Assembly (NCBI GenBank): GCA_016788635.1
Contig: JAEUSU010000008.1
Span: 1-64,000, forward strand
Source: Flavobacteriales bacterium
GTDB lineage: Bacteria > Bacteroidota > Bacteroidia > Flavobacteriales_F > PHOS-HE28
DNA length: 64,000 nt
Direction of reading: 5' to 3'
Under the pieces are notes generated by a model. That model was not told where the DNA came from. It did no database searches and saw only the letters and a list, made by a program, of their open reading frames with translations. The translations under genes and the position numbers were made by a program. Below, one piece after another: positions 32,763 through 45,357 of the stretch; within the stretch, counting starts at the first letter, position 1, and every line of letters starts with the position of its first letter.

Positions 32763-35700
32763 ATGATGTGTGCAAGGCTGCTTCTGCTGCTGGTTTTAGC
32801 AGGACCACGGTTGGTGGTTGGGCAGAACTATGGGGTGGAATATGCCCGGCGTGACTTCTTTGAATTGAGGAACGAACTCCGGACATACTACGAGGACCTT
32901 CTCGCTATCGACCCGGCATCGCCGGCATTCGCGGAAGGTGGGGCCTATGCAGAGTTCAAACGTTGGGAAGAGTTTTGGTCGGCACGCATTCCATGGGGAA
33001 GTTCATGGGAGGACCAGGCGGAGGCCATGGAAGCCTCGTACCAGACCTTTGCGGTAAAGAAGTCGGCGCCAAAGAGCAATAGCGACCCATGGCATGAGAT
33101 CGGGCCAGTGGATAGACCGAATTCCGGTGTCATGGCATTGGGTACACAGGGGTCGCAGCCAGGCATTGGACCCATACGATTCCTGACGTTGTGCGAACAT
33201 GATCCGGAGAAGGTGCTATGTGGGTCAGAGGGCGGGCTTTTTTATAGAGATGTGGGTTCCATGACACAATGGGTGAATGCGGGAAGTGATGCCTGGCCTC
33301 TGAGCACATGCCAATACGCGGTCTTTCATATCAACGATCCGGATACCTGGTATGCTGCGAACTCCGGATACCTGAAGTCCCTGGGTGGTATTTTCCGGAG
33401 GGATCCGATGAACGGCTCTTGGGATATGATCGCGGACCAAAGCGACCTGGGCTTTTGGAACACGGTCCAGAAGCTGCAAACGGACCCAGATGATGCCGAT
33501 GTATTATATGCCGCCACGTCCGATGGGCTTTTCCGAACGATGAATGCCAACAATGTGGATCCAACCTGGACGAAGATCGTTCTACCGGAGCCGACCGATC
33601 CCCCTTATGGTGCGTACTCCTACGCGCCCTGGCAGTTCGTATTCGACCTGGAGATCGAGCCAGGCAACGGCCAGCATGTGTACGTTGCTGTGCGGTTCCG
33701 CGGAGAGGACCCGGGTACTGCAGGTCACTTCGTGCACTATTGGAAACTACTGCATTCGATGGACGGCGGTACCACATGGGGCGAGATACCCAATACGCCG
33801 ATTTTTCCGTGGGTGACAGGTCCCACAGATTCGAACGCCGAGTTGCTAACGATTGAAGTGTCGCATGCAGCGCCAAACGCTTTGTACGTTCTCTTCGATG
33901 TTCTCCCGGCACCAGGCTTCACGGGTAACGCCAATGATCGAATCTATCGAGTGACTAATGCATCTACAGGCCAATGGGATCCACCTCTCGTAAGCGGCTT
34001 CTACAACTGGTACGGCGCCGGTCATGGCTTCAGTGTGTCACAGACCGATGCTGACGTACTCGCGGTCGCCAATGAGGACCGGTATCTGGTGTATGACCAT
34101 GGGACGATCATTGATTGGAACGCTGATGAGTCCAACAAGAACCAGTATCATGTAGACGTGGAAGATCTCGCGTTCGACCCGATCACAGGTGATCTATGGA
34201 TGGCCGATCATGGCGCTGTACATCTTTCAACCGACATGGGCACCACATGGGAGTTCGTTGGCCGGGGTTTGGGTGTGGCGCAATGCTACGGTACCGCGCC
34301 GAGTTACTCGGAACCAGGCTATATCGCCATAGGGTTGAACCACGATGGGAATGTGCTCTCCGATGGCAACTTCCAGCCCGGATGGCAGCCGGACTGGAGG
34401 CAGCTTGACGGTCTCGATGGACAGCATCCCATGGTAGACCCCAAGCAAAGCCGCTATGTGTACAGCCATAGTCAACACAATCTCGAGTTCCATCGAAGCG
34501 ATGACCATGGCGTGACCCAGGTCCTGTTGTCCCCCGGTACAACCGAATGGAACACACACAATGTGATGGACCGCGAAATGCCGGAGATCTTTTACGTGGT
34601 CGTTGGCGGCACCAAGATCAAGAGGACCATGGATCGGGGCGATTCCTTCTCTGTGGTGGCTGATTTTGGCCCCTTTTTGAGCGGACCCGGCTGCGATCTG
34701 GGTGCCATCATCTGGAGGTTGTATTCGAGCTTCCGTGATCCGGAGGTCATCTTCGCCCATGTGCTCTGCCGCCATGGGGCCGTGGCGGATGAACAATTCG
34801 TTTTCCGCTGTGAGAATGGTCGTGGCCCGACCTCACAGGTGCTCTCATCGTGGGAACTGATCGAGACACCGATAAATGGTGATATCTGGTTGAGCGATCT
34901 GGAAGCGGACCTTGAACTGCCGGGTGTCGTGTACTATGGAGCCTCTTCATCGCTCACCAACGGAACAAGTCCTGTCGGATCTGAAATGTTGTTCCGCGTG
35001 GACTACAACCTGCCTGCTTCAGACCCTGGACGCGTTATTGACCTGACCGGTAGTGGCGCGAACGCCCTGCCTAATGTCGGTGGCGGCATGTTCGCCTTGG
35101 AGCGTGGTTCCAATGGCGGGGTCTACTTCGGAACGGACATGGGCGTATTTTATACCAACAACGCTTTCCGTGCGGATGGAACGGGCTGGGTCCTGTTCGG
35201 GGATGCACTGCCTCATATTGGGATCAACGACCTGGAGATCAACTACGAGGCGAACAAGATCCGGACGGCGCTGGTAGCACGGGGCGTGTGGGAACATGAC
35301 CTCTATTGTCCCGCGCTGCCGGATGCGGCTGAATCGGGCACGTATTCCGGCCCTCTGTTCCTGGAGGTGAAGAACGAGATCACCTCAACCGCCATTGTTC
35401 CTCTGGGCATCCAAGTGGATTACCGGGCGGGGTCCGAGGTGGCCTTGCAGCCCGGATTCCACACGCAGGCTGGCTCATCCTTCCATGCGTTCATCCACGG
35501 TTGCGATGCACCGGGGAATAGTTTCAAAAGTGCCGTATTCAATGACCATTCGGGCGAGGGAATGTGGGATAAGCGACACTTTGCATCATATATACAGGTA
35601 TTTCCGAATCCAGTAGTGGATGGATCTTTCTCATTAGCCCTAACGGAACCTGGTGCCTGCAGCGCTGAAGTGGATGTGGTCGATGTGATGGGCAGGGCTG

Positions 35701-35840
35701 TGTCATTCAATTGGCGCTTTGAAGGTTGCCACCGAGCGGGTGTAACCTTGATGAGCGGTACGACTGCAGCCTTGTTGTTGGTGCGTGTGATTGCGGATGA
35801 CAGTTCCATTCGCTCCTGTCCTCTCAGCATTATGCGATGA
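32763..35840 (+). CDS. Large BNR/sortilin-like propeller protein with 3-coathanger and T9SS domains
   Basis: The 1025-residue protein has a signal peptide (CARLLLLLVLAGPRLVVG). Residues of about 100-840 form a ten-bladed-type propeller region with Asp-box-like repeats (LSTDMGTTWEFVG, HSMDGGTTWGEIPN, RTMDRGDSFSVVA). At about 858-915 a 3-coathanger stack domain is visible (VALQPGFHTQAGSSFHAFI). A T9SS type A domain from about 940 (IQVFPNPVVDGSFSLAL) ends the protein. Such propellers bind or process polysaccharide or protein ligands, but no sialidase active site is evident. The start abuts the previous stop, so the genes are coupled. Confidence 0.83.
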   Translation: MMCARLLLLLVLAGPRLVVGQNYGVEYARRDFFELRNELRTYYEDLLAIDPASPAFAEGGAYAEFKRWEEFWSARIPWGSSWEDQAEAMEASYQTFAVKKSAPKSNSDPWHEIGPVDRPNSGVMALGTQGSQPGIGPIRFLTLCEHDPEKVLCGSEGGLFYRDVGSMTQWVNAGSDAWPLSTCQYAVFHINDPDTWYAANSGYLKSLGGIFRRDPMNGSWDMIADQSDLGFWNTVQKLQTDPDDADVLYAATSDGLFRTMNANNVDPTWTKIVLPEPTDPPYGAYSYAPWQFVFDLEIEPGNGQHVYVAVRFRGEDPGTAGHFVHYWKLLHSMDGGTTWGEIPNTPIFPWVTGPTDSNAELLTIEVSHAAPNALYVLFDVLPAPGFTGNANDRIYRVTNASTGQWDPPLVSGFYNWYGAGHGFSVSQTDADVLAVANEDRYLVYDHGTIIDWNADESNKNQYHVDVEDLAFDPITGDLWMADHGAVHLSTDMGTTWEFVGRGLGVAQCYGTAPSYSEPGYIAIGLNHDGNVLSDGNFQPGWQPDWRQLDGLDGQHPMVDPKQSRYVYSHSQHNLEFHRSDDHGVTQVLLSPGTTEWNTHNVMDREMPEIFYVVVGGTKIKRTMDRGDSFSVVADFGPFLSGPGCDLGAIIWRLYSSFRDPEVIFAHVLCRHGAVADEQFVFRCENGRGPTSQVLSSWELIETPINGDIWLSDLEADLELPGVVYYGASSSLTNGTSPVGSEMLFRVDYNLPASDPGRVIDLTGSGANALPNVGGGMFALERGSNGGVYFGTDMGVFYTNNAFRADGTGWVLFGDALPHIGINDLEINYEANKIRTALVARGVWEHDLYCPALPDAAESGTYSGPLFLEVKNEITSTAIVPLGIQVDYRAGSEVALQPGFHTQAGSSFHAFIHGCDAPGNSFKSAVFNDHSGEGMWDKRHFASYIQVFPNPVVDGSFSLALTEPGACSAEVDVVDVMGRAVSFNWRFEGCHRAGVTLMSGTTAALLLVRVIADDSSIRSCPLSIMR

Positions 35841-36748
35841 TGAACCACATCACTAATTTCAGTTGCCTTATGGCTGCACTATTGATAGTATGCGATGGGT
35901 CCGGGCAGATCGATGTATTGCCAGTTTCGAGTGCGCAATGGCAGATCTCCTACTATGATGGTCCAGATCTCATGTTCGATGAGTTATTCTATCTGGATGC
36001 TGATAACGACACGTTGATAGACGGGAGCACCTACCATAAGCTCACTGGATACTATCCTGGTGCGGGGATTTTTTTTGCGGGCGCCTATCGGTCTGATGGC
36101 AACGGCAAGCTGTATTTCCGGACCACCTTCGATCAAACCGTGCTGCTGTACGATCTCGACGTACAGGTGGGCGATACCTTGGATGTGATCAATGTGTCCA
36201 TCGGCTCACCCGTCCTGGACAGCATTTCCATGCGGGTGGAGACCGTGGATACCGTGCTTTTGGCGAGCCGGGAGAGAAAGCGGATCGGCGTGCAACAGGT
36301 CTGGCCTGGCATGGGGCCATTGGGCAATCCGATCCATTATTGGATCGAGGGGATAGGAGGCACAGGCGGGCTCCTGACCACCTGTGGTTGTGCGACCCTT
36401 TCGGGATCCAGTGAGCTGAGGTGCATGAGCGCCAACGATACGATCCAGTATCATTATTTCTCGGGTGCCGTCACAAGTGGCATGCCGGGGGATTGTTTTC
36501 CGGTGCAGGGGATGACGGAGAACGGACCGGATCATGCGCTGCGCGTGTTCCCGAACCCATCCCACGGTCCCTTTACCATTGAGCAAGTGCCGCGCGGGGA
36601 GATGATCGTACTGGCTCCACTTGGCGTCGTGGTGGCACACACTCATGCCAATGAGCTGGATCTTACCGGCCATCCGCCTGGTGTGTACACCGCAGTTGTG
36701 ACCACCGGATACGGCCGGCAGGTGGTGCGCCTTGTGCTGGTGCCCTGA
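35837..36748 (+). CDS. T9SS type A sorting-domain protein
   Basis: The 303-residue secreted protein begins with a signal peptide (FSCLMAALLIVCDGSGQ). The middle is beta-rich with no recognised domain (DVQVGDTLDVINVSIGS, RKRIGVQQVWPGMGPLGNP) and the C-terminus from about residue 232 (LRVFPNPSHGPFTIEQV to LVLVP) is a T9SS domain. The start overlaps the preceding stop in an ATGA arrangement. Proteins of this general form are common in Bacteroidota and have no assigned role. Confidence 0.8.
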   Translation: MMNHITNFSCLMAALLIVCDGSGQIDVLPVSSAQWQISYYDGPDLMFDELFYLDADNDTLIDGSTYHKLTGYYPGAGIFFAGAYRSDGNGKLYFRTTFDQTVLLYDLDVQVGDTLDVINVSIGSPVLDSISMRVETVDTVLLASRERKRIGVQQVWPGMGPLGNPIHYWIEGIGGTGGLLTTCGCATLSGSSELRCMSANDTIQYHYFSGAVTSGMPGDCFPVQGMTENGPDHALRVFPNPSHGPFTIEQVPRGEMIVLAPLGVVVAHTHANELDLTGHPPGVYTAVVTTGYGRQVVRLVLVP

Positions 36749-36782
36749 GCATACGCTATGGAACGCCAATGAAGAATACGTG

Positions 36783-39700
36783 ATGATGCGCTGCTTACGA
36801 TCGGTGCTTTTGCCATGGTGCTCCATTGGGGCGGCTTTGGGGCAAGTACCCTACCCGGACCACACCATCCAGGACGTGGGATGGGCAAGCGGCACGCATC
36901 ACACCACGGTCACCCAGCCGATCCTTGCTCCAGGCATGCCAGACTTTCCTGTGGAGATCTCCGGCTCGGCCGATGCCGAATTCGTATCGGGCACGCAGGT
37001 CCGGCTCGCGCCGGGCTTCCATGCCGGGGCCTTTACCGGTAGTGGCCGCTTCAGGGCCCATATCGATGCGGGACTAGGCCCCCCGGGCGATGTCGTCGTC
37101 ATCACACCCGACCCGGCAGTTGGGGTCCATTCTAACATCCTGCATGTGCCCAAGTGGGAGAAGCTGGAGATCGGCATGCGCCTGCCCCAGGTGTACCAGG
37201 ATGCGATCACCAACTTCTTCGGACACTATTACTCCAACGGCGTTACGGAACCTGCCACACCCAATGTGGTGGATGCTGCGCACGACCTGAATCCCTATGC
37301 GGATGACTCACTGCAACTGGTGATGCTGCTTACGGGCCCGTCCGGACAGCGCATGAAGTGGGGCTTTTTCATGCGGGAAGCGGGTTGGGAGAATGCTACG
37401 GACATTGCGCAATTGATGGAGGATACCGATGACCCCTTGCACCCCTACCACATTCGTTTCCGGTTCGCTCCGGATGTGGAAGGGCCCTGGGAGTTCACCT
37501 TGTCGCTGAAGGCACCGCACACCCAGGACGTGAACGACCAACTCCTGCCCGATCAGCAGCACACGGGCTACCAGTTCCATTGCGGGGCACCGCTGCCGGA
37601 TAACCAGGGTCCCCTGCGCGTGCATCCGGTGAACAAGCGCCTGCTGCAATACGCGGAGAGTGAGGAGCCCTTCTTCGCGCTGGGCGTGAACATGGCGGAT
37701 ACACGGAACAACCTGTGGGGTGCGAATGGGGGGCCGTCGGACCATTGGTATTCTTTTCACAAGCGCGATCATGACGGTATGTTGGAGAGCATGGATCTGC
37801 TTCACGACGTGGGTGGCAACTTCCTGCGGATGTTCCTCATGCGGAACATCTTCGCTCCGGAATGGGTGAACCTGGGTGTGTATGATGCCTACCGGACACC
37901 CCAGGTATGTGACCAAAGCTTCCCCACGAGCTGCACCAATGGGGGCTGGACCACGGACCATACCGGCAACTGCCAGTACCAGGGCTGGGCCTTCGACCAG
38001 ATCCTCGAGCAGGCCCGTGCGAACAGCATTTACATCCAGCTCTGCATCGACCCTTATCCGCCGATCGTGGCCTTCGAAAGGTTCTTGTGGGGCGCTCATC
38101 CCTATGCCGTTCACTTCCTTGAGCCGAACAGGCAGACACCGCCCGACAACCCGTACAACATGCGGCGCTTCTTCTACACCAACGGGGACTCGGCCATGGT
38201 GAACGACCCGGGCGGCGTGTTCTACTACTGGAAGCGCAAATACAAATACATCATGAACCGTTGGGGCTACTCGGTGAACCTGCCCATCATCGAGCCCTTC
38301 AACGAGATGGACCAGATGCTCTCCTATCGGGCCGCTGATCTGGAGCCGGCCCCCGGCCTGTCATGTGCCGAACTGGAGAACGCGGCGAATTGGGACATCT
38401 GCATGGAGAATAGGGTGGACTGGTCTCAGGATGCCGGCCTGCCCAGGTACGTCAGCAGTTGGCTGAACGACATCACCACCTATGTGCGGGGTGGTATCGA
38501 TGTGTATGACCCCGTGCATTCGCCATTGGGCGAATCGGGGAAGCTCTTCCTGATGAGTTATGGGGGCGGCGAACCCGCATCCGGTAGCGCGCTCTTCTAT
38601 TTGCCCTTGCGCAACCCGAACGTGGACCTGATCGACGCGCACAAGGGGCTGTACCCCGCCCTGCAAGGCCCTAATAATGAACTGACCCGGGTGGATAGGC
38701 GTATTCACGAAGGGGTTCAGCACGCCGACTCCTATTGGCAGGCGCAACCCGGCACCATGAAGAAGCCGTTCAGCCAAGGCGAGTTCAATCACTACACCAA
38801 CTTCACCATCCCGAACCCCATACCCGGTCAACCTGATCTCTGGAACAACGAGGTGGAGAAGATCTTCCACAACTACGATGTTTCCTTCCACAACGAACTG
38901 TGGTCATCTGCTTTCAGCGGCAAGTTCGCGGCCGGCACCACCTGGCATTGGGAGCGCGTGTTCTGGTGGCCGGATGCGTTGCCGGAGGCGCCAGAGGACG
39001 ATTTGAATCTGTTTCAACCGAACGGAGAATTCTCCAGTGATCTGGGAGATGACAATCGACTTGACATCGGTCCGAACATTCCCGGCATTGAGGTGGTGGT
39101 GAAGAACCGTCGGATCCATCACCACTTCCAACCACTAACGGATCTGCTTTCACATCCTGGTGTGTCTTCATTGGGTGTCCTATCCGATGCCTTCACCCCG
39201 CATGTTCTCTTCGATGGCAGCGTGCTGAACCCAGATCCGATCGAGTGCTACTATTTGATGAACAGCACCAACACTGCCGCCATCGGCTGGGTACATAACC
39301 GCACAGCATCTGTGGCCAGGAGCTTCTATGTGAAGAAAGGTCCGGGCTACAATCACAACTTCCTCGGCGCCTTGGCGCCCACCAATACCAGCATTGCTCT
39401 GCAAGGCTTCCAGACCGGGCAGGACTACTACGTCTACTGGTTCCCTACGCGGATGAACGCCACAGCCGCTGATCTGCCAGACGACTACACGGATGATGTG
39501 GACGACGGACAGGTCTTGTTGGACCTGAGCAGCATGCCTTTTGGCGGCACAGTGAACAACTACCTGGATACCCTGCACGCGGACTACGCCTTTGTGATCT
39601 CACCAGTACCTATCACCAGGAGCCTGATGCAGGCCAACGAGGGACCTTTTGGAGAAACGGAATGGGACTTTGCACTTTTCCCGAATCCAGCCCAGGATGG

Positions 39701-39896
39701 TGCATGGCTTCAATTCGAGGATGATGCACCGAAGGACGCTGCGGTATTCGATGCCATGGGCCGAGAGTTGTTCCATGCAGGAAGCGTTAGCGAGCTGCTG
39801 TACAACGTGGACCTCAGCGCAGTAGCCAAGGGGTTGTTTTGGGTGCGGGTCAGCAATGGCAAGCACGTCAAGGCGAGGCGGCTTATTATCCAATAG
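36783..39896 (+). CDS. DUF5060-containing clan-A-like glycoside hydrolase with 3-coathanger and T9SS domains
   Basis: The 1037-residue protein has a signal peptide, then at about 35-90 a 3-coathanger domain (GTQVRLAPGFHAGAFTGSGR). A DUF5060-like beta domain follows at about 125-240 (MKWGFFMREAGWEN, RFRFAPDVEGPWEFTL). A TIM-barrel glycosidase region spans about 290-760, with the NE acid/base motif IEPFNEMDQM (E508) and a later candidate nucleophile FSQGEFNHY (E667). The C-terminus is a T9SS domain (FALFPNPAQDGAWLQFE). DUF5060 usually precedes GH enzymes acting on plant or algal glycans; the substrate is unknown. It starts 34 nt after the preceding gene. Confidence 0.82.
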   Translation: MMRCLRSVLLPWCSIGAALGQVPYPDHTIQDVGWASGTHHTTVTQPILAPGMPDFPVEISGSADAEFVSGTQVRLAPGFHAGAFTGSGRFRAHIDAGLGPPGDVVVITPDPAVGVHSNILHVPKWEKLEIGMRLPQVYQDAITNFFGHYYSNGVTEPATPNVVDAAHDLNPYADDSLQLVMLLTGPSGQRMKWGFFMREAGWENATDIAQLMEDTDDPLHPYHIRFRFAPDVEGPWEFTLSLKAPHTQDVNDQLLPDQQHTGYQFHCGAPLPDNQGPLRVHPVNKRLLQYAESEEPFFALGVNMADTRNNLWGANGGPSDHWYSFHKRDHDGMLESMDLLHDVGGNFLRMFLMRNIFAPEWVNLGVYDAYRTPQVCDQSFPTSCTNGGWTTDHTGNCQYQGWAFDQILEQARANSIYIQLCIDPYPPIVAFERFLWGAHPYAVHFLEPNRQTPPDNPYNMRRFFYTNGDSAMVNDPGGVFYYWKRKYKYIMNRWGYSVNLPIIEPFNEMDQMLSYRAADLEPAPGLSCAELENAANWDICMENRVDWSQDAGLPRYVSSWLNDITTYVRGGIDVYDPVHSPLGESGKLFLMSYGGGEPASGSALFYLPLRNPNVDLIDAHKGLYPALQGPNNELTRVDRRIHEGVQHADSYWQAQPGTMKKPFSQGEFNHYTNFTIPNPIPGQPDLWNNEVEKIFHNYDVSFHNELWSSAFSGKFAAGTTWHWERVFWWPDALPEAPEDDLNLFQPNGEFSSDLGDDNRLDIGPNIPGIEVVVKNRRIHHHFQPLTDLLSHPGVSSLGVLSDAFTPHVLFDGSVLNPDPIECYYLMNSTNTAAIGWVHNRTASVARSFYVKKGPGYNHNFLGALAPTNTSIALQGFQTGQDYYVYWFPTRMNATAADLPDDYTDDVDDGQVLLDLSSMPFGGTVNNYLDTLHADYAFVISPVPITRSLMQANEGPFGETEWDFALFPNPAQDGAWLQFEDDAPKDAAVFDAMGRELFHAGSVSELLYNVDLSAVAKGLFWVRVSNGKHVKARRLIIQ

Positions 39897-39899
39897 CTC

Positions 39900-41480
39900 A
39901 TGAAGAAGCTCAATATGCTCCTGGCCGTCCTGTTGTTCACCTGTGCAACACAAGCTCAGGACAGGTTCATGAAGATGTTCCGGGCTACCGGCACGATTGA
40001 GCAAAATTTAATTGAGCTATCGAGCGGCAACTTGATGACCGGAATGGCCCGCGGGCGGGGATTATCACTCATAGATCCAATGGGAGCCATTGTCCACTCT
40101 CAGGTGTACTTGGTCGATACATTCCTGGCAATGGGATCTATCGAGAGGTACACAGACAACGAATTCTATTTTGTTGGCAATTATTACAAGGACCTGTGCA
40201 TTGCGACAGGTGCGCCTCGCATGTACCCGGTCTTAGGCAAGATGGATTCGTTGGGCACCATTCAATGGGCCAGCCACTATGTGCTGAACACGCCCTATTG
40301 TTCGACGGGCGCAGGGGACTTGATGATCACCTCACAGCATGATGTGGTGGTGTGGGGTAACGCGATCATGAAGCTGGACACCTTGGGAACGCTTTTTTGG
40401 GCAAGGCGCTTGGATGATCAGGTGCAGATGGAGTTTATCAAGGAGCTTCCGGGCGGAGACCTGCTCGCGGGTTTCAATATCGAGAATATCGGCGCAGCTG
40501 TTGGACGTTTGGATACCGATGGCAATTTCCTCTGGCTGAAGAGCTATTTCAGGCCCCTGGGGCGGGTGCACGATGCCTTGGTGGAGAGCGACGGTTCGGT
40601 ATTGATCACTGGCTACACGGAGTTCGCCACCACACACGCTTTTGAGCCTTACCTGCCGGGTTTCCACCCCAAGCTCTTCACGCTGAAGCTTGACGGCAAT
40701 GGCGATGTGCTCTGGTGCCAGGGCTACAGCACGGCCCCTTTCCATTGGTACACACCGAACAGTTCACGCATCGTTCGCGCACAGGATGGGAACGCCGTGG
40801 TGTTGGCCAACATCGGTGTGCCCACCCAGAATTTCCAGTACCGCCCCCTGCTGATGAAGTTGGATGCCAACGGCGACACCTTGTGGACCCGATCCAGCGG
40901 CCACGTGAACTACGCGTATGAAACACGATCCCTGCTGGCTTATTCAGATGGTAGCTACATCTATAACGGGCGCATCTGGGGTACTATGCCCGATGGCACA
41001 CAGAACAACTGGGCGTACTTGTTCAAGACCGACTCACTGGGCCATCTGCCGTGCTTTGAGGTGCACTACCCCATGGTCATCAGCCCGCTATTCCCCGTGG
41101 ACAGCAGCTTCACGCTGACGTCCTACGACGGTGGTACCCGGCACCCGGCCTTCATCACTGACACCGTGTACGACCCGATCGTGGTCTATGACGCGTGCAC
41201 CTTCACCACGCAGATCCGTCCACCCGTGCCAAGGACCCGGCCGATGCGTGTGCGGCCCAATCCCACCACCGGCCAGTTCATGGTGGAATTCCCCGAACCG
41301 CTCCTGAAGCAATGCCACTTCAGCGTTTACGATACCACAGGCCGCCTGCTCTACCAGCGCCCACTGCCCACCGGCGCCACCTGGGAGCAGATCGACCTCT
41401 CGCGCTTTGGGCGCGGCACCTACCTGCTGAAGGTGACCACCCCCGAGGGCAGCTGCCATGAGCGGGTGGTGGTGGAGTAG
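39900..41480 (+). CDS. Secreted propeller-type T9SS protein, last gene of cargo operon
   Basis: The 526-residue protein has a signal peptide (MKKLNMLLAVLLFTCATQAQ), propeller-like repeats with GNAIMKLDTLGTLFWARRL, LKLDGNGDVLWCQGYST and MKLDANGDTLWTRSSG, and a T9SS domain from about residue 445 (MRVRPNPTTGQFMVEFPE, ending GTYLLKVTTPEGS and CHERVVVE). It starts 3 nt after the glycosidase stop. The repeat style matches the T9SS proteins at 4747 and 7165, suggesting a paralogous family. No enzymatic motif was seen. Confidence 0.8.
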   Translation: MKKLNMLLAVLLFTCATQAQDRFMKMFRATGTIEQNLIELSSGNLMTGMARGRGLSLIDPMGAIVHSQVYLVDTFLAMGSIERYTDNEFYFVGNYYKDLCIATGAPRMYPVLGKMDSLGTIQWASHYVLNTPYCSTGAGDLMITSQHDVVVWGNAIMKLDTLGTLFWARRLDDQVQMEFIKELPGGDLLAGFNIENIGAAVGRLDTDGNFLWLKSYFRPLGRVHDALVESDGSVLITGYTEFATTHAFEPYLPGFHPKLFTLKLDGNGDVLWCQGYSTAPFHWYTPNSSRIVRAQDGNAVVLANIGVPTQNFQYRPLLMKLDANGDTLWTRSSGHVNYAYETRSLLAYSDGSYIYNGRIWGTMPDGTQNNWAYLFKTDSLGHLPCFEVHYPMVISPLFPVDSSFTLTSYDGGTRHPAFITDTVYDPIVVYDACTFTTQIRPPVPRTRPMRVRPNPTTGQFMVEFPEPLLKQCHFSVYDTTGRLLYQRPLPTGATWEQIDLSRFGRGTYLLKVTTPEGSCHERVVVE

Positions 41481-41538
41481 GGGCGGTCCCTTGCGTTCGC
41501 GCCCACACCTTCCCGTTCTTACCTGCCCAACCCGGCGG

Positions 41539-41546
41539 TACCTTCG
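41539..41546 (+). promoter_or_regulatory. Predicted -7 box (TACCTTCG) of the GlmU-like gene
   Basis: A TAnnTTCG box followed by GCC, the same extended form found before cmk, the oligopeptidase and DUF4468 genes. It lies 36 nt upstream of the ATG at 41583. Confidence 0.45.
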
Positions 41547-41582
41547 GCCCCCGCCCCGGCCCAACACTGCGGCGGACGACGC

Positions 41583-42779
41583 ATGGCCATCCTGCTCAAC
41601 GATGGCGGCCACCACCGCCACCTGATGCCGCTCACGCACACCCGTCCAGTGGGTGCTTTGCGGCCGGGCATCCTTACGCTGGCGGATGCGTGGTGGCGGC
41701 TCACCGAACTGCCTGTGGGCTACCGCACCGAGGCCTACCTGGCGGCGAAGTACCCCGCACCCGAGGACCATGACCTGCGCCGCGAAGTGTACGGAGGGCT
41801 TATCCCCACACCGGACGTGGTGGGCGCCGTGCTGGATCTCTCACCCGGTGAAGTGTTGGTGGCCAATGGCCGGCCCATCGCCTTCTGCCTGGACGGGAGC
41901 GCCGTGCCTTCTGAAGAAGATTGGCATACGCCCCCCGGCTTCCTGCGCCGCTTGGACTTCACCGGTGAAGCGCTGCGTATCGAGCGCCCCTGGCACCTCT
42001 TTCAACTTTGCGGCCGCGCCTTGGTGAACGACTTCGCCCTGCTCACCGATGGCCGCCGCTCGCAAAGCATCAGCGCCTTCAACACCGTGGTGGGCGACCC
42101 GAACCTGCTCTTCGTGGAGGAAGGCGCCAAGGTGGAGGCCTCGGTCCTCAACACGTCCACTGGGCCCATCTACATCGCCCGGAACGCCGAGGTGATGGAG
42201 GGCTGTCTGGTGCGCGGGCCTTTCGCGCTGGGCGAGGGCAGCGTGCTGAAGATGGGCGCGCGCGTGTACGGCCCCACCGCCATCGGCCCCGGCTGCAAGG
42301 TGGGCGGCGAGGTGAGCAACAGCGTGGTCCAGGGCAACAGCAACAAGGCCCATGATGGCTTCCTGGGCAACAGCGTACTGGGCGAGTGGTGCAACCTGGG
42401 GGCGGACACCAACACCAGCAACCTGAAGAACACCTATGGCCATGTGAAGGTGTGGAGCGAACCCGAGCGGGCCCTCGTGGACACCGGACTGCAGTTCTGC
42501 GGCCTGGTGATGGGCGACCACGCCAAGTGCGGCATCAACACCATGTTCAACACCGGCACGGTGGTGGGTGTGGCAGCCAACGTGTTCGGTGCGGGTTTTC
42601 CGCCGAAGCACATCCCGTCCTTCACCTGGGGTGGTGCCGAAGGCCTCACCGAACATCTGCTGGGCCGTGCCCTGGGCACTGCGGCGCGCGTGATGGAGCG
42701 CCGTGGCGTGGCACTGGGCCCGGTGGACGAACAACTCCTGGAGCACGTCTTCCGGGCAACGGCCCCCGACCGGGGCTGA
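41583..42779 (+). CDS. GlmU-like putative sugar nucleotidyltransferase with left-handed beta-helix
   Basis: The 398-residue protein is of a Bacteroidota family with an N-terminal nucleotidyltransferase-like half (MAILLNDGGHHRHLMPLTHT, RPVGALRPGILTLADAW) and a C-terminal hexapeptide-repeat helix (GPIYIARNAEVMEGCLVRGP, LGADTNTSNLKNTYGHVKVW). It probably transfers a nucleotide or acetyl group to a sugar phosphate for cell-envelope glycans. The N-terminal GxGxR loop of true GlmU is not seen. The gene precedes lon, with a 107-nt gap. Confidence 0.85.
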   Translation: MAILLNDGGHHRHLMPLTHTRPVGALRPGILTLADAWWRLTELPVGYRTEAYLAAKYPAPEDHDLRREVYGGLIPTPDVVGAVLDLSPGEVLVANGRPIAFCLDGSAVPSEEDWHTPPGFLRRLDFTGEALRIERPWHLFQLCGRALVNDFALLTDGRRSQSISAFNTVVGDPNLLFVEEGAKVEASVLNTSTGPIYIARNAEVMEGCLVRGPFALGEGSVLKMGARVYGPTAIGPGCKVGGEVSNSVVQGNSNKAHDGFLGNSVLGEWCNLGADTNTSNLKNTYGHVKVWSEPERALVDTGLQFCGLVMGDHAKCGINTMFNTGTVVGVAANVFGAGFPPKHIPSFTWGGAEGLTEHLLGRALGTAARVMERRGVALGPVDEQLLEHVFRATAPDRG

Positions 42780-42886
42780 CAGAGCGGCGGCTGCGGCAGG
42801 GCGGCACGAAGCTTGGGCCTCCCGGCCCACTTCGCCGGTGGCGCAGCGAAAAGTGTGAACGACTGACAGACTGGCGATCGAATTCC

Positions 42887-45334
<2,448 letters not shown>

Positions 45335-45357
45335 GACCCTGCCTTAATTTCGTTCCG

